Assembly (NCBI RefSeq): GCF_032854445.1
Contig: NC_088295.1
Span: 75,046,028 to 75,110,027, forward strand
Origin: Liolophura sinensis
Taxonomy: Eukaryota; Mollusca; Polyplacophora; Chitonida; Chitonidae
Reading direction: 5' to 3'
Length of the DNA stretch: 64,000 nt
The notes below the pieces were generated by a model. It was not told where the DNA came from, ran no database searches, and was given only the letters and a program-made list of their open reading frames with translations. Position numbers and translations under genes: made by a program. Positions 25,196 through 37,059 of the stretch are shown here, one piece after another. The first letter of the stretch is position 1. Every line of letters starts with the position of its first letter.

Positions 25196-25780
25196 CGACA
25201 TGTGCTTGTGGGGTTTGGGGGTGGGAGGTGGGGAGAGTAGAAATGTTGGAAAAGATGGGAATGTTTGGTAAGGTGGGGATGTGAGGTAGGTAGGGATAAG
25301 TGAGTGAGGTGGAAATGTTAGACAAGCGAGGATGTGAGGTAGGTAGGGATGAGTAAGTAAGGTGGGAATGTTTGGTGAGGTGGGGATGTCAGGTAGGTAG
25401 GGATGAGTAAGTAAGGTGGGAATGTTTGGTGAGGTGGGGATGTGAGGTAGGTAGGGATGAGTAAGTTATGATCGTGCAGTAAGTTGGGAATGTTTGGTGA
25501 GGTGGGGGATGTGAGGTAGGTAAGAATGAGTAAGTTAGGCGGGGATGATAGCCATGTTTTCCATTGTATACAAGGTGGCGATATGGGTTAAGATGGGGAT
25601 ATGGAGTCGGTAGGGATGTAGGTATGTTGTGGGTTTTCCCTAGAGTGGGGATGTAATAATGGGGTAAGCATGTGGGGTAAACTAGGGACTGGGGTAAATT
25701 GGGGGGTGTGGGTAAAGCTAGGATGTGGGATAAGTTGTGGGCATGGGAAAAAAGTTGTGGATGTGGGGTTATTGGGCGAA
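25196..25780. repeat. 54-bp G-rich minisatellite and degenerate flank
   Basis: From about 25,260 to 25,560 the phrases gaatgtttggtgaggtgggg and aggtaggtagggatgagtaa repeat with a 54-bp spacing (for example 25,341, 25,395, 25,449). The stretch to 25,780 keeps the same G/T/A-only composition, but the period is lost. The plus strand has very little C. Confidence 0.85.
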
Positions 25781-26645
25781 GTGGGTAAAGTAGTAGGATT
25801 ATGGTAGTAAGTGGGGTAAGGTAGGGATTATGGAAGTAAGTGGTATAAGGTAAGGATGGTGGTAGTAAGTAGGATAAGGTAGGGATTGTGGTAGTAAGTG
25901 GGGTAAGGTAGGGATGGTGGTAATAAGTGGGATAAGGTAAGATGGTAGTAAGTGGGGTAAGGTAGGGACTGTGGCAGTAAGTAGGATAAGGGTGGTAGTC
26001 AGTGGGGTAAGGTAGGGATTGTGGAAGTAAGTGGTATAAGGTAAGGATGGTGGTAGTAAGTAGGATAAGGTAAGGATGGTGGTAGTAAGTGGGATAAGGT
26101 AGGGATTGTGGTAGTAAGTGGGGTAAGGTAGGGATTGTGGAAGTAAGTGATATAAGGTAAGGATGGTGGTAGTAAGTAGGATAAGGTAGGGATTGTGGTA
26201 GTAAGTGACGTAAGGTAGGGACTGTGGTGGTGAGTGGTCTAAGGTAAGGATGGTGGTAGTAAGTAGGATAAGGTAGGGATTGTGGTAGTAAGTGGGCTAA
26301 AGTAGGGATTATGGTAATAAGTGGGATAAGGTAAGATGGTAGTAAGTGGGCTAAGGTAGGGATTGTGCTAGTAAGTGGGGTAAAGTAGGGATTGTGGTAA
26401 TTATTGGGATAAGGTAAGATGGTAGTAAGTGGGGTAAGGTAGGGACTGTGGTAGTAAGTAGGATAAGGGATTGGATGGTGGTAGTAAATAGGGTAAGGTA
26501 AGGATTGTGGTAGTAAGTAGTATTAGAGGTTGGATTGTGATAGTAAGTGGGGTAAGGTAGGGATTGTGGTAGTCAGTAGGGTAAGGTAGCAACTGGGGTG
26601 AGTTGAGAGAAGCTGGTAATTTTTGGAAGTGGGATAAGTTGTAAG
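25781..26645. repeat. 29-bp G-rich minisatellite, about 29 copies
   Basis: The unit is near gtaagtggggtaaggtaggg followed by attgtggta, with variants aggataagg and aaggatggt. Neighbouring units alternate between types, and some are shortened. The plus strand is nearly free of C for over 800 bp, giving very strong strand asymmetry, with many GG and GGG runs. The minus-strand 63-codon frame is repeat-derived. Confidence 0.9.
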
Positions 26646-26699
26646 GTAGGGATTTGGGACCGAGAGGTCACGTATATAGGAAAGGAAGTCTCGAAGCGT

Positions 26700-26790
26700 T
26701 CGACGGGCCCCAGAAGGACTTCAGCGCTGGACTGAAACATGCAACCTCATTGTTCATTGGTCTCACTCGAGGGGAACATATTGAAGATCA
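26700..26790 (-). repeat. SINE head-like fragment beside the G-rich arrays
   Basis: The phrase actgaaacatgcaacctcat followed by tgttcattggtct resembles the segment that closes the 50-bp array at about 52,303-52,332 (gaacacgcaacctcattggt). On the minus strand this would be a degenerate tRNA-like head with its B box. Only the head is present. Confidence 0.4.
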
Positions 26791-26859
26791 CCCAACCTAA
26801 AAAGACTCTTTCATTCATTGGATGATCATTATTTTAGAGGTGAATTTACCTATGATTGT

Positions 26860-27060
26860 GAAGAATATTTGTATTTGTAGGACGGAGATGATGCTTTGAG
26901 TGGAGAAAATGGGAGAGTGCCCACCCGACAGCCAAATGTCAGAATCATTTGACAGAATCATTTGACAAAAGCTGACAACTCCTCTGACGATGATCTGGAT
27001 TCGAACATGTGACTCTTTGGTGAGGGGCGAAACGTCTTCAGCAGTTAAACCGTATATCTG
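26860..27060 (-). repeat. SINE-B variant with intact B box, minus strand
   Basis: On the minus strand the string catgttcgaatccagatcat carries a near-consensus polymerase III B box (GTTCGAATCC, about 27,008-26,999), preceded by ctcaccaaagagtcac. Downstream on the same strand are segments like ctgacatttggctgtcgggt and tgggcactctccc. These match the order of the SINE-B variant at 10,395-10,620 and 53,455-53,560. No tail was found. Confidence 0.55.
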
Positions 27061-27429
27061 TTAAATTCAGTTCAATACTTACACCAGAAATCTGAAAAAA
27101 TGCATAAAAATAGTTTAGAATGGACCAGAAAAGAAAAGTGAGCCCATGCATCTCTCGACCTATTTGTTACACATTAATCAGTTTCAACCAATCGCTTCAC
27201 AGTTTTGGCCAAGTGTCCCGAGGATCATCCGTTTGCTGGGAAGTTATTAAAATATTCATAAGTATTGATGTCAATTTGAACCATGCCCATCTGGGTTTCC
27301 GTATTATTAGATATCAAATCCGGCTACACATCACTTTCCCGGAAAAACTATATAATAAAAAGTCTGTTAATCTAAAATTGGAACTGGTAATTTTATCGAA
27401 AAACGGAAATCTTCTTAAAAGCAACACGA

Positions 27430-27740
27430 CTTAAACTGCGCAAGCAATTGCCATGGCACAAAGTCAATTTTCTTTACATCCTCGAGGACGATTTCGTGCG
27501 AACAAAACAATTTAGAGCGCTTCGTGAGTTCCCATGCAGTCGAACCGATTAGTCAAGAGGGTGGCTTACCCGCCACGAGACAGTATTCTTGATTAGGCTC
27601 ACCGCCATAATGCACGGCGGATTTATTGGGACTATCAGGCGAGATACCGTTTGATCCGCATTCCGACCTCAGTCAAATTAATGTTTTTAAGTAAACACTC
27701 TCAATCTGCGATAATGCAATGTAACCCTGCTTAGATTATC
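27430..27740. promoter_or_regulatory. Candidate cis-regulatory block
   Basis: Unique, GC-balanced sequence with small inverted repeats gtggc/gccac (27,561-27,576) and ccgcc/ggcgg around ataatgca (27,602-27,620). It contains several homeodomain-like gattag/aatta strings and lies immediately upstream of the 144-codon frame at 27,746. It may be a promoter-proximal region if that frame is real; otherwise it is a candidate enhancer. Confidence 0.27.
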
Positions 27741-27745
27741 ATAAA

Positions 27746-28180
27746 GTGCCATTTCCTCTCAAGTATAACGCTTTGAACCTCAGAACCGTTATCTCTGGTC
27801 TTTCCCCGGCAATGTTTTCCTTTCTCTCCACAATGTCTGTTAAATCGTTTTATTTTCTAACTGAAATACCTCTGGAATTTTGGAGTTATGTTGAAAGTGG
27901 CAGCTTGGGCAGATATGAGGGAAATTTATATCGTCAAAATTTTTTGACGTCGCCCATTCTCCGCAAATCCAAGTTGAAATTCAATACCTTTATTAGATAT
28001 GGGGCTATTGAAAACCTACGAAGGACATATCTTGAACACACAGCTACCAATGATACGGTAATTGGTATGGTTGACTTATTCTTTGGCATGATCATCATAC
28101 AGAATTCCTGCTTCGCAGATTATTTATATTCTCAGCCTTCTGACTCAGAGTCCTTGGTTTTTAAAACAATAATCAATTAA
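27746..28180 (+). CDS. Unrecognised open frame, 144 codons, doubtful
   Basis: This is the longest open frame outside repeats in the window. I do not recognise it. The predicted protein is rich in F, L, S and Y, has a hydrophobic patch near residues 105-118 (contains IGMVDLFFGMIII), no clear signal peptide and no repeated motif. By a rough estimate, an AT-rich window of this size could yield one such frame by chance with a probability of about one in ten, so it is weak evidence of coding. Splice sites and a polyadenylation context were not convincing. It might be a single exon of a larger gene or spurious. It lies between a GC-balanced block and the 49-bp array. Confidence 0.15.
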   Translation: MPFPLKYNALNLRTVISGLSPAMFSFLSTMSVKSFYFLTEIPLEFWSYVESGSLGRYEGNLYRQNFLTSPILRKSKLKFNTFIRYGAIENLRRTYLEHTATNDTVIGMVDLFFGMIIIQNSCFADYLYSQPSDSESLVFKTIIN

Positions 28181-28329
28181 TATTTTCTCAGTGTATGTTT
28201 ATATTCACAGCCAAGTAGATCAGAGTGCTGTGACACATCCTACAGACTTGTAGGTTTATATTATATAGTCCAGATCAGAGTGTTGTGGCATCTTCGGCTG
28301 AATGGTTGCATTCCCAGCTCATTCTCCAA

Positions 28330-30615
28330 ATTAATCTATCACCACATATCCACAATCCAGTAGGTCCTTACTCTTTAAATTCATCAATGACTACATATCC
28401 ACAATCCAGTAGTTCCTCATTCTCCTAATTCATCTATGACTACATATCCACAATCCAGTAAGTCCTCATTCTCCTAATTCATCTATGACCACCTATCCAC
28501 AATCCAGTAGGTCCTCATCCTCCTAATTCACCTATGACTACATATCCACAATCCAGTAGGTCCTCATTCTCCAAATTCATATATGACTACATATCCACAA
28601 TCCAGTAAGTCCTCCTTCTCCTAATTCATCTGTGACTTCATATCCACAATCCAGTAGGACTCATCCTCAAAATTCATCTATAACTACATATCCACAATCC
28701 AGTAGGTCCTCCTTCTCCTAATTCATCTATGACTACATATCCACAATCCAGTAGGTCCTCCTTCTCCTAATTCATCTGTGACTACATATCCACAATCCAG
28801 TAGGTCCTCCTTCTCCTAATTCATCAATGACTACATATCCACAATCCAGTAGGTCCTCATCCTCCTAATTCATCTATGACTACATGTCTACAATCCAGAA
28901 GGCCCTCATTCTCCTAATTCATCTATGACTACATATCTACAATCCAGTAGATCCCCATTCTCCTAATTCATCTATGACTACATATCCACAATCCAGTAGG
29001 TCCTCCTTCTCCTAATTCATCTATGACCACCTATCCACAATCCAGTAAGTCCTCATTCTCCTAATTCATCTATGACCACCTATCCACAATCCAGTAGGTC
29101 CTCCTTCTCCTAATTCATCTTTGACTACATATCCACAATCCAGTAGATCCCCATTCTCCTAATTCATCTATGACTACATATCCACAATCCAGTAGGTCCT
29201 CCTTTTCCTAATTCATCTGTGACTACATATCTACAATCCAGTAGGTCCTCATTCTCCTAATTCATCTATGACTACATATCCACAATCCAGTAGGCCCCCA
29301 TCCTCCTAATTCATCTATGACTACATATCCACAATCCAGTAGTTCCTCATTCTCCTAATTCATCTATGACTACATATCCACAATCCAGTAAGTCCTCATT
29401 CTCCTAATTCATCTATGACTACATATCCACAATCCAGTAGGTCCTCCTTCTCCTAATTCATCTATGACCATATATCCACAATCCAGTAGGTCCTCATCCT
29501 CCTAATTCATCTATGACTACATATCCACAATCCAGTAGGTCCTCCTTCTCCTAATTCATCTATGACTACATATCCACAATCCAGTAGGTCCTCATCCTCC
29601 TAATTCATCTATGACTACATATCTACAATCCAGTAGGTCCTCATTCTCTTAATTCATCTATGACTACATATCCTCAATCCAGTAGGTCCTCCTTCTCCTA
29701 ATTCATCTATGACTACATATCCACAATCCAGTAGTTCCTCCTTCTCCTAATTCATCTATGACTACATATCCACAATCCAGTAGGTCCTCCTTCTCCTAAT
29801 TCATCTATGACTACACATCCACAATCCAGTAGGTCCTCATTCTCCAAATTCATCAATGACTACATATCCACAATCCAGTAGGTCCTCCTTCTCCTAATTC
29901 ATCTGTGACTACATATCTACAATCCAATAGGTCCTCCTTCTCCTAATTCATCTATGACTACATATCCACAATCCAGTAGGTCCTCATTCTCCAAATTCAT
30001 ATATGACTACATATCCACAATCCAGTAGGTCCTCATTCTCTTAATTCATCTATGACTACATATCTACAATCCAGTAAGTCCTCATTCTCCTAATTCATCT
30101 ATGACTACATATCCACAATCCAGTAGGTCCTCCTTTTCCTAATTCATCTGTGACTACATATCCACAATCCAGTAGGTCCTCATTCTCCTAATTCATCTAT
30201 GACTACATATCTACAATCCAGTACGTCCTCATTCTCTTAATTTATCTATGGCCACCTATCCACAATCCACTAGGTCCTCATTCTCCAAATTTATCGACTA
30301 CATATCTACAATCCAGAAGGCCCTCATTCTCCTAATTCATCTATGACTACACATCCACAATCCAGTAGGTCCTCATCCTCCTAATTCATCTGTGACTACA
30401 TATCCACAATCCAGTAAGTCCTCATTCTCCTAATTTATCTATGACTACATATCTACAATCCAGAAGGTCCTCATTCTCCTAATTTATCTATGACCACCTA
30501 TCCACAATCCAGTAGGTCCTCCTTCTCCTAATTTATCTATGACTACATATCCACAATCCAGTAGGTCCTCCTTCTCCTAATTTATCTATGACTGCATATC
30601 CACAATCCAGTAGTT
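28330..30615. repeat. 49-bp minisatellite, about 46 copies
   Basis: This is the largest array in the window. The unit reads ctacatatccacaatccagt, aggtcctccttctcctaatt, catctatga. Variants recur (cctcattct or cctccttct, ctaattcat or ccaaattcat, atatctaca or atatccaca). A few units are shortened, for example near 30,290. The first unit has begun by about 28,335 and the last ends near 30,612. Since 49 is not a multiple of 3 and the unit has stop codons, it is not coding. The plus strand is G-poor, the opposite skew to the array at 25.2-26.6 kb. Confidence 0.97.
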
Positions 30616-31399
30616 CACATAATCTTTGGCACCCTTTACTTAACGCAAAAGACATCAGAAGGATTTCGCCTCTGTATTGTTCAATAACAGCATATGTATT
30701 TCTGTATTTTGTTAGTGGAAGGTCCATGGCCATGCAGTGCTAGTCCCAATCAGCTTGTCAGTGCTCCGAAAGATAACTCTGGTCGACTGTTTTATGTTTT
30801 AAGTATTATGTGCAACCCAACTGATTTGCATATAACACTGGAGAGTTCTCGCCCATGGGCGATAACTCATCATAATTTTATGCACAAATATTTTCGATTA
30901 GGGCATATTTGTTATTGTTTCTTTCTCCTTTAAAGTGTTACATGTAAGACATTCAGTGACATACAAACAAAAAAAAAAAGATTAAAAAAAACACAAATAA
31001 ACATAATTTTGATGAAGTTGGATTAAATTCACATGCTTATACAACTGTTACAGCCGCCGTCCGAATAACTTTGGGTTCATTAACAAGTTCATTTAGTCCA
31101 ATCTCATTCACATACATGTAGATGGATAGTTTCAAGCTTGTTTTCCTTGTTCTGTTAAGATTTTTAAAGAACAAAGAAGCGCGTCTACTATTATATAACA
31201 CAACGTGGAGTAGACAGAATTTGTTGATTTATTGCCTCTTTCGTTGAGTTTAGACATTTCTGGAGAGTACTGAATCATCCTTGGTCGTATACACATTCAT
31301 TCCCTTGTTAATGGCGTCTAGGGGTTAATGATAATTTTCTTCCTGAACGCAAATGTGGTTTTTAAACCCATAATCCTTGTTTATCTGGTTGTAAACTAG
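30616..31399. other. Unique AT-rich sequence, no gene seen
   Basis: An A-rich run is at 30,969-31,000. Frames of 66 and 79 codons (one reaching into the array) have no support. Nothing else recognised. Confidence 0.55.
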
Positions 31400-31640
31400 A
31401 TAGTAAAATAAATCATCTTAATTAACCAACAGCAGGCCGTTAATTGGCTAGCTGGGCGGTATACGTGTGTCCATAAGAGGTGTAATGAATACATCAACGG
31501 TAACGTTTACAAGCCGCCAAAGCTGGCCAATTGACGACGCGCAGATAATTAAATGTTTAATGGTAGTTTAGGCCAAAATACCCGTATACTTCGGCAAGAC
31601 TGAGGTGTAAGCCATACCTACACGTCTAACTTCCTAAAGA
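31400..31640. promoter_or_regulatory. Candidate cis-regulatory block
   Basis: Short GC-balanced unique stretch (including gctagctgggcggtatacgt and aagccgccaaagctggccaa), with TTAATTGG and AATTAAAT homeodomain-like strings. No array, SINE or frame of note. The regulatory reading is inference. Confidence 0.22.
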
Positions 31641-33259
31641 AATATCAGAAAAAATATAAATGAGGTGGTCTCTTTGAAGTCCTTAATGAACTGTTGTACC
31701 CACTAGCCATCCCGTTCATATTTTGCGCTTCACTGGTTCAGAAAATTGCAAAATGTGACAATCTCCATAGAAGAAAAAAAAACGCAATGCTTCAGACGCA
31801 CAATGAGTCCTTTACATGCGATTGAAATAAGAACTGTGTAATACATGACATTCATTTATTAATTATGGGATGAAATATACACCTTGTTTTTCTTGAAAAC
31901 AAACGCCCCACGTTAACATGTATAGAAACCTGTGTAGATCACATCACTAGACAATACATATAAAGGTATTTGGATTAGTTTTACACAGTATGAGGTCAAA
32001 AAGGTACAGCTCCTTGTCTTTTCACTTCTTTGTCTGCAAAAATTTATAATAAATCGTGCACAATAGTAATATACAATACAAATAAACATCAACAAGCGCA
32101 TTTTGTTCATGCAGCTACACTATCCTTTTGACTTATCGATATAGCGAAACAATAAAAACATCTGTGTAAATGTCGGCGTTGAATATACGGTTTGAACTGA
32201 ATCCGATTACAATCCAGCTTGTGCACATGCAGTTGGAAGTTACAAGGGAAATACAAATAACTACGCAGTGCATTAGAATTTTGTGAATAGTATGTGCTTT
32301 GTATAAAAATCACTGTATTACAGAACTGTTGAACAATTTGTGTTCACTTGATAGCTGTTTAATTTCATTTTGTGGCCAATAAAATCGTAATTAAAATTTA
32401 TTGATTTCTTAGACACTTCTGTGCAATAGATGTTAAAGATGTGACTGGGTACATTAAATCATACCTATACATCATAGAAAGGGTTCTCATGGCAACAAAG
32501 TGTCACCCACAGTGCTTGTCCACTGATGTCAGTTTTTGAACTAATAAACCACCGAAGTCGTGCATCCATGTATTACTTTTGCTCTTCAGCTTTGGTACGA
32601 AATGTGTTCTACGTCTTAGAAGTTTTCACATTGGAGTGCTAATTACTCAAACAATATGGAAACACTTTGGACCCAAGTTTCTGCTCATGCAGCATGTATA
32701 GGAATGTAAGGATATAAGATGTACGCCGTTGATGGGAAAGCATCACTCATTAAGGTAATATTTTTCTCAAAAGGCTTCACCAACATTTACCGTGTGCATC
32801 AGAACATCCTTAAAGCATGGCGATAGTTTCAATGCCTTACAGTAATAGTCACTATATCTATATAACGGGACTACTGGTATAGCAACATGTCTGCGTCTTA
32901 CCGTATAGAGCAGTGGTCATTACATTTCTCAGTCGACAGATTCACGGAAATTTGTTAGAACAAAATTACCTTGGTTGGGTTTGAAATCAAAATCTGCAAT
33001 GAGGATGATACAGGTATGAGTACTTAACCAAAACATACTCCACATTAAACAGTTTTATCAAGTTTAACCGTTAAATCGATACACCTATATATATATGGTT
33101 TTAAACGATTAATTAAATTTCTGAGAATGTGGACTTGACAAACTCTTATCTTCTTGTAAGCAGATTTTTTTGTTTTCCCTTGAAGATACATCTACTCTTG
33201 AAAGACTGATTTTGTAAGGTAGCCTCGTGGACTGATGGAATTTTATAAGGAAAGAATGA
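31641..33259. other. AT-rich sequence, no gene seen
   Basis: No exon, repeat family or RNA gene is recognised in this stretch. Two minus-strand frames of 65 and 68 codons are of chance length. Confidence 0.55.
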
Positions 33260-33560
33260 CAGGTAAAGGGAATTTTAATTAAGGGTCCCTCAGAAGGCTC
33301 TGGAGAGTCGCTTGTATCCCCGCAAGCACAATATGAACATTAAATGTTAACTTTTCGGAAAATAATTGAAACAGCTTAAAAACACAAATTACAACTGAGA
33401 GAGTTTCAATTCAGAGCTTTGGGGTTTGACAGGTCTATGTGAAATACACAGGGGCTGAGCGTGTCGCTATACCTTCTCATCTGACTGAGCTATAAATCAT
33501 CATTAGGCACTTGTTAAGGGGTTAACTTCTTTGATCTAAAATAATCTTGTGAAATTGAGG
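33260..33560. promoter_or_regulatory. Candidate cis-regulatory block
   Basis: Unique sequence with ttttaattaaggg, ttaaggggttaac and several GC-balanced stretches (33,285-33,330, 33,440-33,480). No frame of note. Assigned only because it resembles the other motif-rich, repeat-free blocks. Confidence 0.2.
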
Positions 33561-34343
33561 CGTTAACGTGCACAGAAATGAAAAAACAACAACAAATAAT
33601 CCTTTGACGCAGCGCTTAACTTAGCTCTAAAAATACCAATTTATCTGCGCATACAAGAAAGATGTAAAAGACATTTTTCTGTATGAAGGACAGTCTGTTG
33701 TACATTTGCATCAAGAAAAAGTCTCACAGTGATTATACTGATACTAATTTTCCCCTCTGAATGACTTGAGTATAAGGGCGGCCTGCATTCATCTTGTAAT
33801 CCCAATGGAACAACTTTAATTAGGGTAAGGTGCCTTATTGCCGTACCATAGTGCATCATTTTGGGGAAATCTGCGCAGTAGACATCGCCGTGGACATATA
33901 TACGACATTGTTGAACATAAACATGGTATTTCCAGGAAGCAGCTTTTCTTTCACATGTCTTTCCTGGCACAGATTTTATAATTTAACAATTATAATATTA
34001 TTTCCCTTACAATTCGCATATTTGGATTTATGATTGTTTTCTTCATTTTTTCTTCTTAAAATAAACTTATTTCCAAAAGTTGCACTGTATGGAGAGGGGG
34101 CGGAAGGGGGGGGGGAGCAAATACATTCATTTATTTTCATTCATTTTCATGGTAAAAGATTTACGGATACTGATTAATACTTATTCATAAAAGACACGGT
34201 GATACAGGTGCTTGTACAATACTTGCACCTGTATTAAACAATTTTGGCAATATTCTTTTGCTCAGTTCCTGTAAAATTCGAAACTTTCGGTAAAAATTAT
34301 TGCAAGATATCAGGGAGGAGCAGTTATTATCACGCAAAAGGTT
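33561..34343. other. AT-rich sequence with a G run, no gene seen
   Basis: A purine-rich stretch at 34,091-34,118 contains a run of ten G (34,106-34,115). The 109-codon minus-strand frame (33,641-33,970) overlaps a 67-codon plus-strand frame, and neither resembles a family. The paired strings cacctgtattaaa/gatacaggtgc near 34,200-34,240 are short inverted copies. Confidence 0.5.
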
Positions 34344-34512
34344 GAATTATCAATATCGATAAGTAATGGTAATTATTGATATCGATAATTCATTTGTCCA
34401 TGTCATTAACTCGTTTTCGATAACAATAATTATTTAGCGTTATCAATGAAAGAATTATCGACATGGATAACTGATATAACGACATCGATAATTTGGTTTC
34501 TCATCACTATCG
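34344..34512. repeat. Cluster of ATCGATA motifs with inverted repeats
   Basis: About 170 bp hold at least seven ATCGAT/ATCGATA or TTATCGA strings in both orientations. The first part (34,344-34,391) is a near-perfect inverted repeat: gaattatcaatatcgataa faces ttattgatatcgataattc across a 10-nt spacer. The later part (34,415-34,500) has further diverged inverted copies (tcgataac, gttatcaa, attatcgacatggataac). TATCGATA is the known DREF/BEAF-type core in insects and GATA lies within it, but whether these act here is unknown. It could also be a foldback repeat. Confidence 0.6.
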
Positions 34513-35499
34513 ATTGAGTATGATATAGTACTACGTAATAACATGTAGTAGTTTTCTGTGTTATTTTTGTATATTTTTAAGTTGTATTAACGTATTATGT
34601 TAGGTTTCTTTTTATTGGTTATATCCATTTGCCACTGGGACAAAATGCCGCTGCAAATCTCCATTTATCTGTCAGCAATTTCGACATGGTGTATACAGCA
34701 ATATAGACCTTTCATGAAACGATAATGCCATTAGTAGATTAATGGACATCATTATGACGTCCAAATGAATCAGTCAGTCAATGACATTGCGGGTATGGAT
34801 CACCAATTATGATCGTCTGAATCCAAACCCTGTTTAACAATATTTAAAAAAAGCTGGTCAGACGGCAAACCCCACTCTATACAAGAATATTTACACAGAT
34901 CAAAGATTAATTCTACGAAATTGGCAAAGAAAAAAAAAGAAAATAAAAGGACAGGTTTGCAAATTTCGTAATAACAGTTCACTCCTGCGCAGACCAGATC
35001 TTGGGTGTCTAATTTAGTTACGTCATCTCTTCCATCAAACGACTGATCTTGCAAACACCTGCTCGCGGTATGCAATTTTGTGTGTATCTAACACACCTGG
35101 CTATATATATCTGATGTGTGAGACAGGAATAATTTGATAAAATTTCTGGTTGCTTATATGGTGTAAAATATGCTTATATGCGATATACCTAACTTCCCCA
35201 CGAGAATATACTGATATAGATATATAAATAAGTGTTTCTGCCAGTGAGTATGGTTTTGTTCAAATCTACCAGAGAGACTGCACTGGAGAGTTTGACGTGT
35301 GCTGTGTGTCGGATATTTGTGGTACTCAAGCCTATATATTAACTATAAAATGCGAATCTAAAAAGAGGGTATACAACTCGTTTCAATAAATGTTGTGTTC
35401 ACTAATCCTGATCTAAGTCCCATTGTTAACTACTTTGTGTAAACGTTGATTTACCGCAGATGTTACAAACACAGGTATTCACAGCTGAAACTGTATATA
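34513..35499. other. AT-rich sequence, no gene seen
   Basis: No array, SINE or exon recognised. The 91-codon minus-strand frame (34,800-35,075) contains an A-run-encoded FFFF stretch and no family signature. Confidence 0.55.
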
Positions 35500-35760
35500 G
35501 GAAGAGCAATTATAGCTGTGTGCGCAGCGCCATCTGGGTCTGCGGTTAGATGTACAGCTTAGTCACGCGAAGGCTTGGTCAAACGTTCGGAACAAGCCAG
35601 CTTAAACGTTGGCAAAGAGTGGCGGAGTGAATAGGGTAGTTTAATGCGCTAGACTAAATCCCTAACTTGTCAGAGTGCTCTCAACGGCTTTATCAACAAG
35701 AGGGTTAAGACCAGTTAGAAGTTCAGCACGGGCATTCCCATTACTCTATATATGCAATCA
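35500..35760. promoter_or_regulatory. Candidate cis-regulatory block
   Basis: GC-balanced unique stretch including cagcgccatctgggtctgcg and acgcgaaggcttggtcaaac. It contains no open frame or repeat. The assignment rests on composition against AT-rich flanks. Confidence 0.22.
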
Positions 35761-37059
35761 AAAAAGCATCAAAAATACATTATCCCCCTTAGGTGACCCG
35801 CAATAATGCATGTTTGTATGTGACGTGTTCATTCAGACGTGAGCGAATCAATTCTATCGTACTGTTATTCCTGGCCAAAAAGGGTTATTTTATTGGAATG
35901 CTTTGGCTTGCAGTTCAAAAGAACGGGCGATTTCTCTCTGTGAATGTACCCGAAAGTCACCAAGCCATTAGCAGTCGCGATTTAGAATATTTTTGAGGTG
36001 ATATCAGCAGAACACCAAACAATCACGAAACACTTCAGTCAGAACACCCGCCAAACGTTTTGGGTGTAAATTTAAATCTGAAATTAAATATGTCAACCAG
36101 AGCTGGGTTAACCCTAAATCATCGGCTGGGTTTCAAAGGTGTGGGTTCTTATCTAAGGGGCATGGATCAAAGCAATGGATCTTTTTAGAACGACTCTCAA
36201 AGGAACAAAGCCAAAAAACGAAACATTTTGGCAGCAAAGTGAACAGAGACCACCATACTGGCGTCGGGGAGAGGTGTAGTGTGGACATTTGTCTGAAGGC
36301 TCACTGTGAACACGATGTCGCCAGGTGTGAATATTCACTAAAACTTTATAAATCGTGATTACTAAAGGGAACAACTATCGATGAGAAACCTTAATATAGT
36401 GTTGGTCGCCTTCTTCTACGTGGGCATCAAACAATGTTGAAAAAAAGAGAGGTGAGAATTACAATATAGTCATGTACAGGCAATTAAACTTGCAAGCTGA
36501 AGACATACCTTGTACCTTATACTGACACCCAGTCACACGTGATCTATATAGATGGCAGTACTAATGCCAACATTTCTAGACGTGTCCAACCAAGAAGGCA
36601 TAATTTTATACTAGATAAGTTTTGCCCATTGTTTTGCTCCAGAAACTTCCACATGATATGCTTAGACCGTTAATGAAGTGAACTGTAAATAGCTATAAGA
36701 GTATATCTACCATTCAAATAATTGTAATTATTATTGTAATTTTGTTGTAATTTTTTTTATACTGAATCATTATCAATTCAAAAGTTAAATTAATTCATGA
36801 GAACACATTGGCCAAAGCCGAAATATCTAGTTCTAAATGAGACTGTGGCATACTGACACCACAGTAATGACAAGATTAGGGTCAATGTATATGCTACTTG
36901 CAATGCCTAAAAATCCATTATTGGGTTTACTGGAAATTCCATGTTTTGTATGAACGATTGACCGCAAGTAAAGATTTTAGTCTTTAAGCTAACAGCTGTT
37001 GGTATGAATGGACATTCTAGAGCGCACATCACTCCTTATTGCCGATCGGGTTTTGGAAG
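35761..37059. other. Unique sequence, no gene seen
   Basis: No mobile element or array recognised. A short ATT-rich patch lies at 36,718-36,760. Frames of 67 and 73 codons have no support. Confidence 0.5.

Noticed and set aside
28330-30615. CRISPR-like array
   Set aside because: The whole 49-bp unit is repeated and no unique spacers separate the repeats. The DNA is eukaryotic.
34091-34118. G-quadruplex from the G run
   Set aside because: Only two usable G runs occur close together; four are needed for a simple intramolecular quadruplex.
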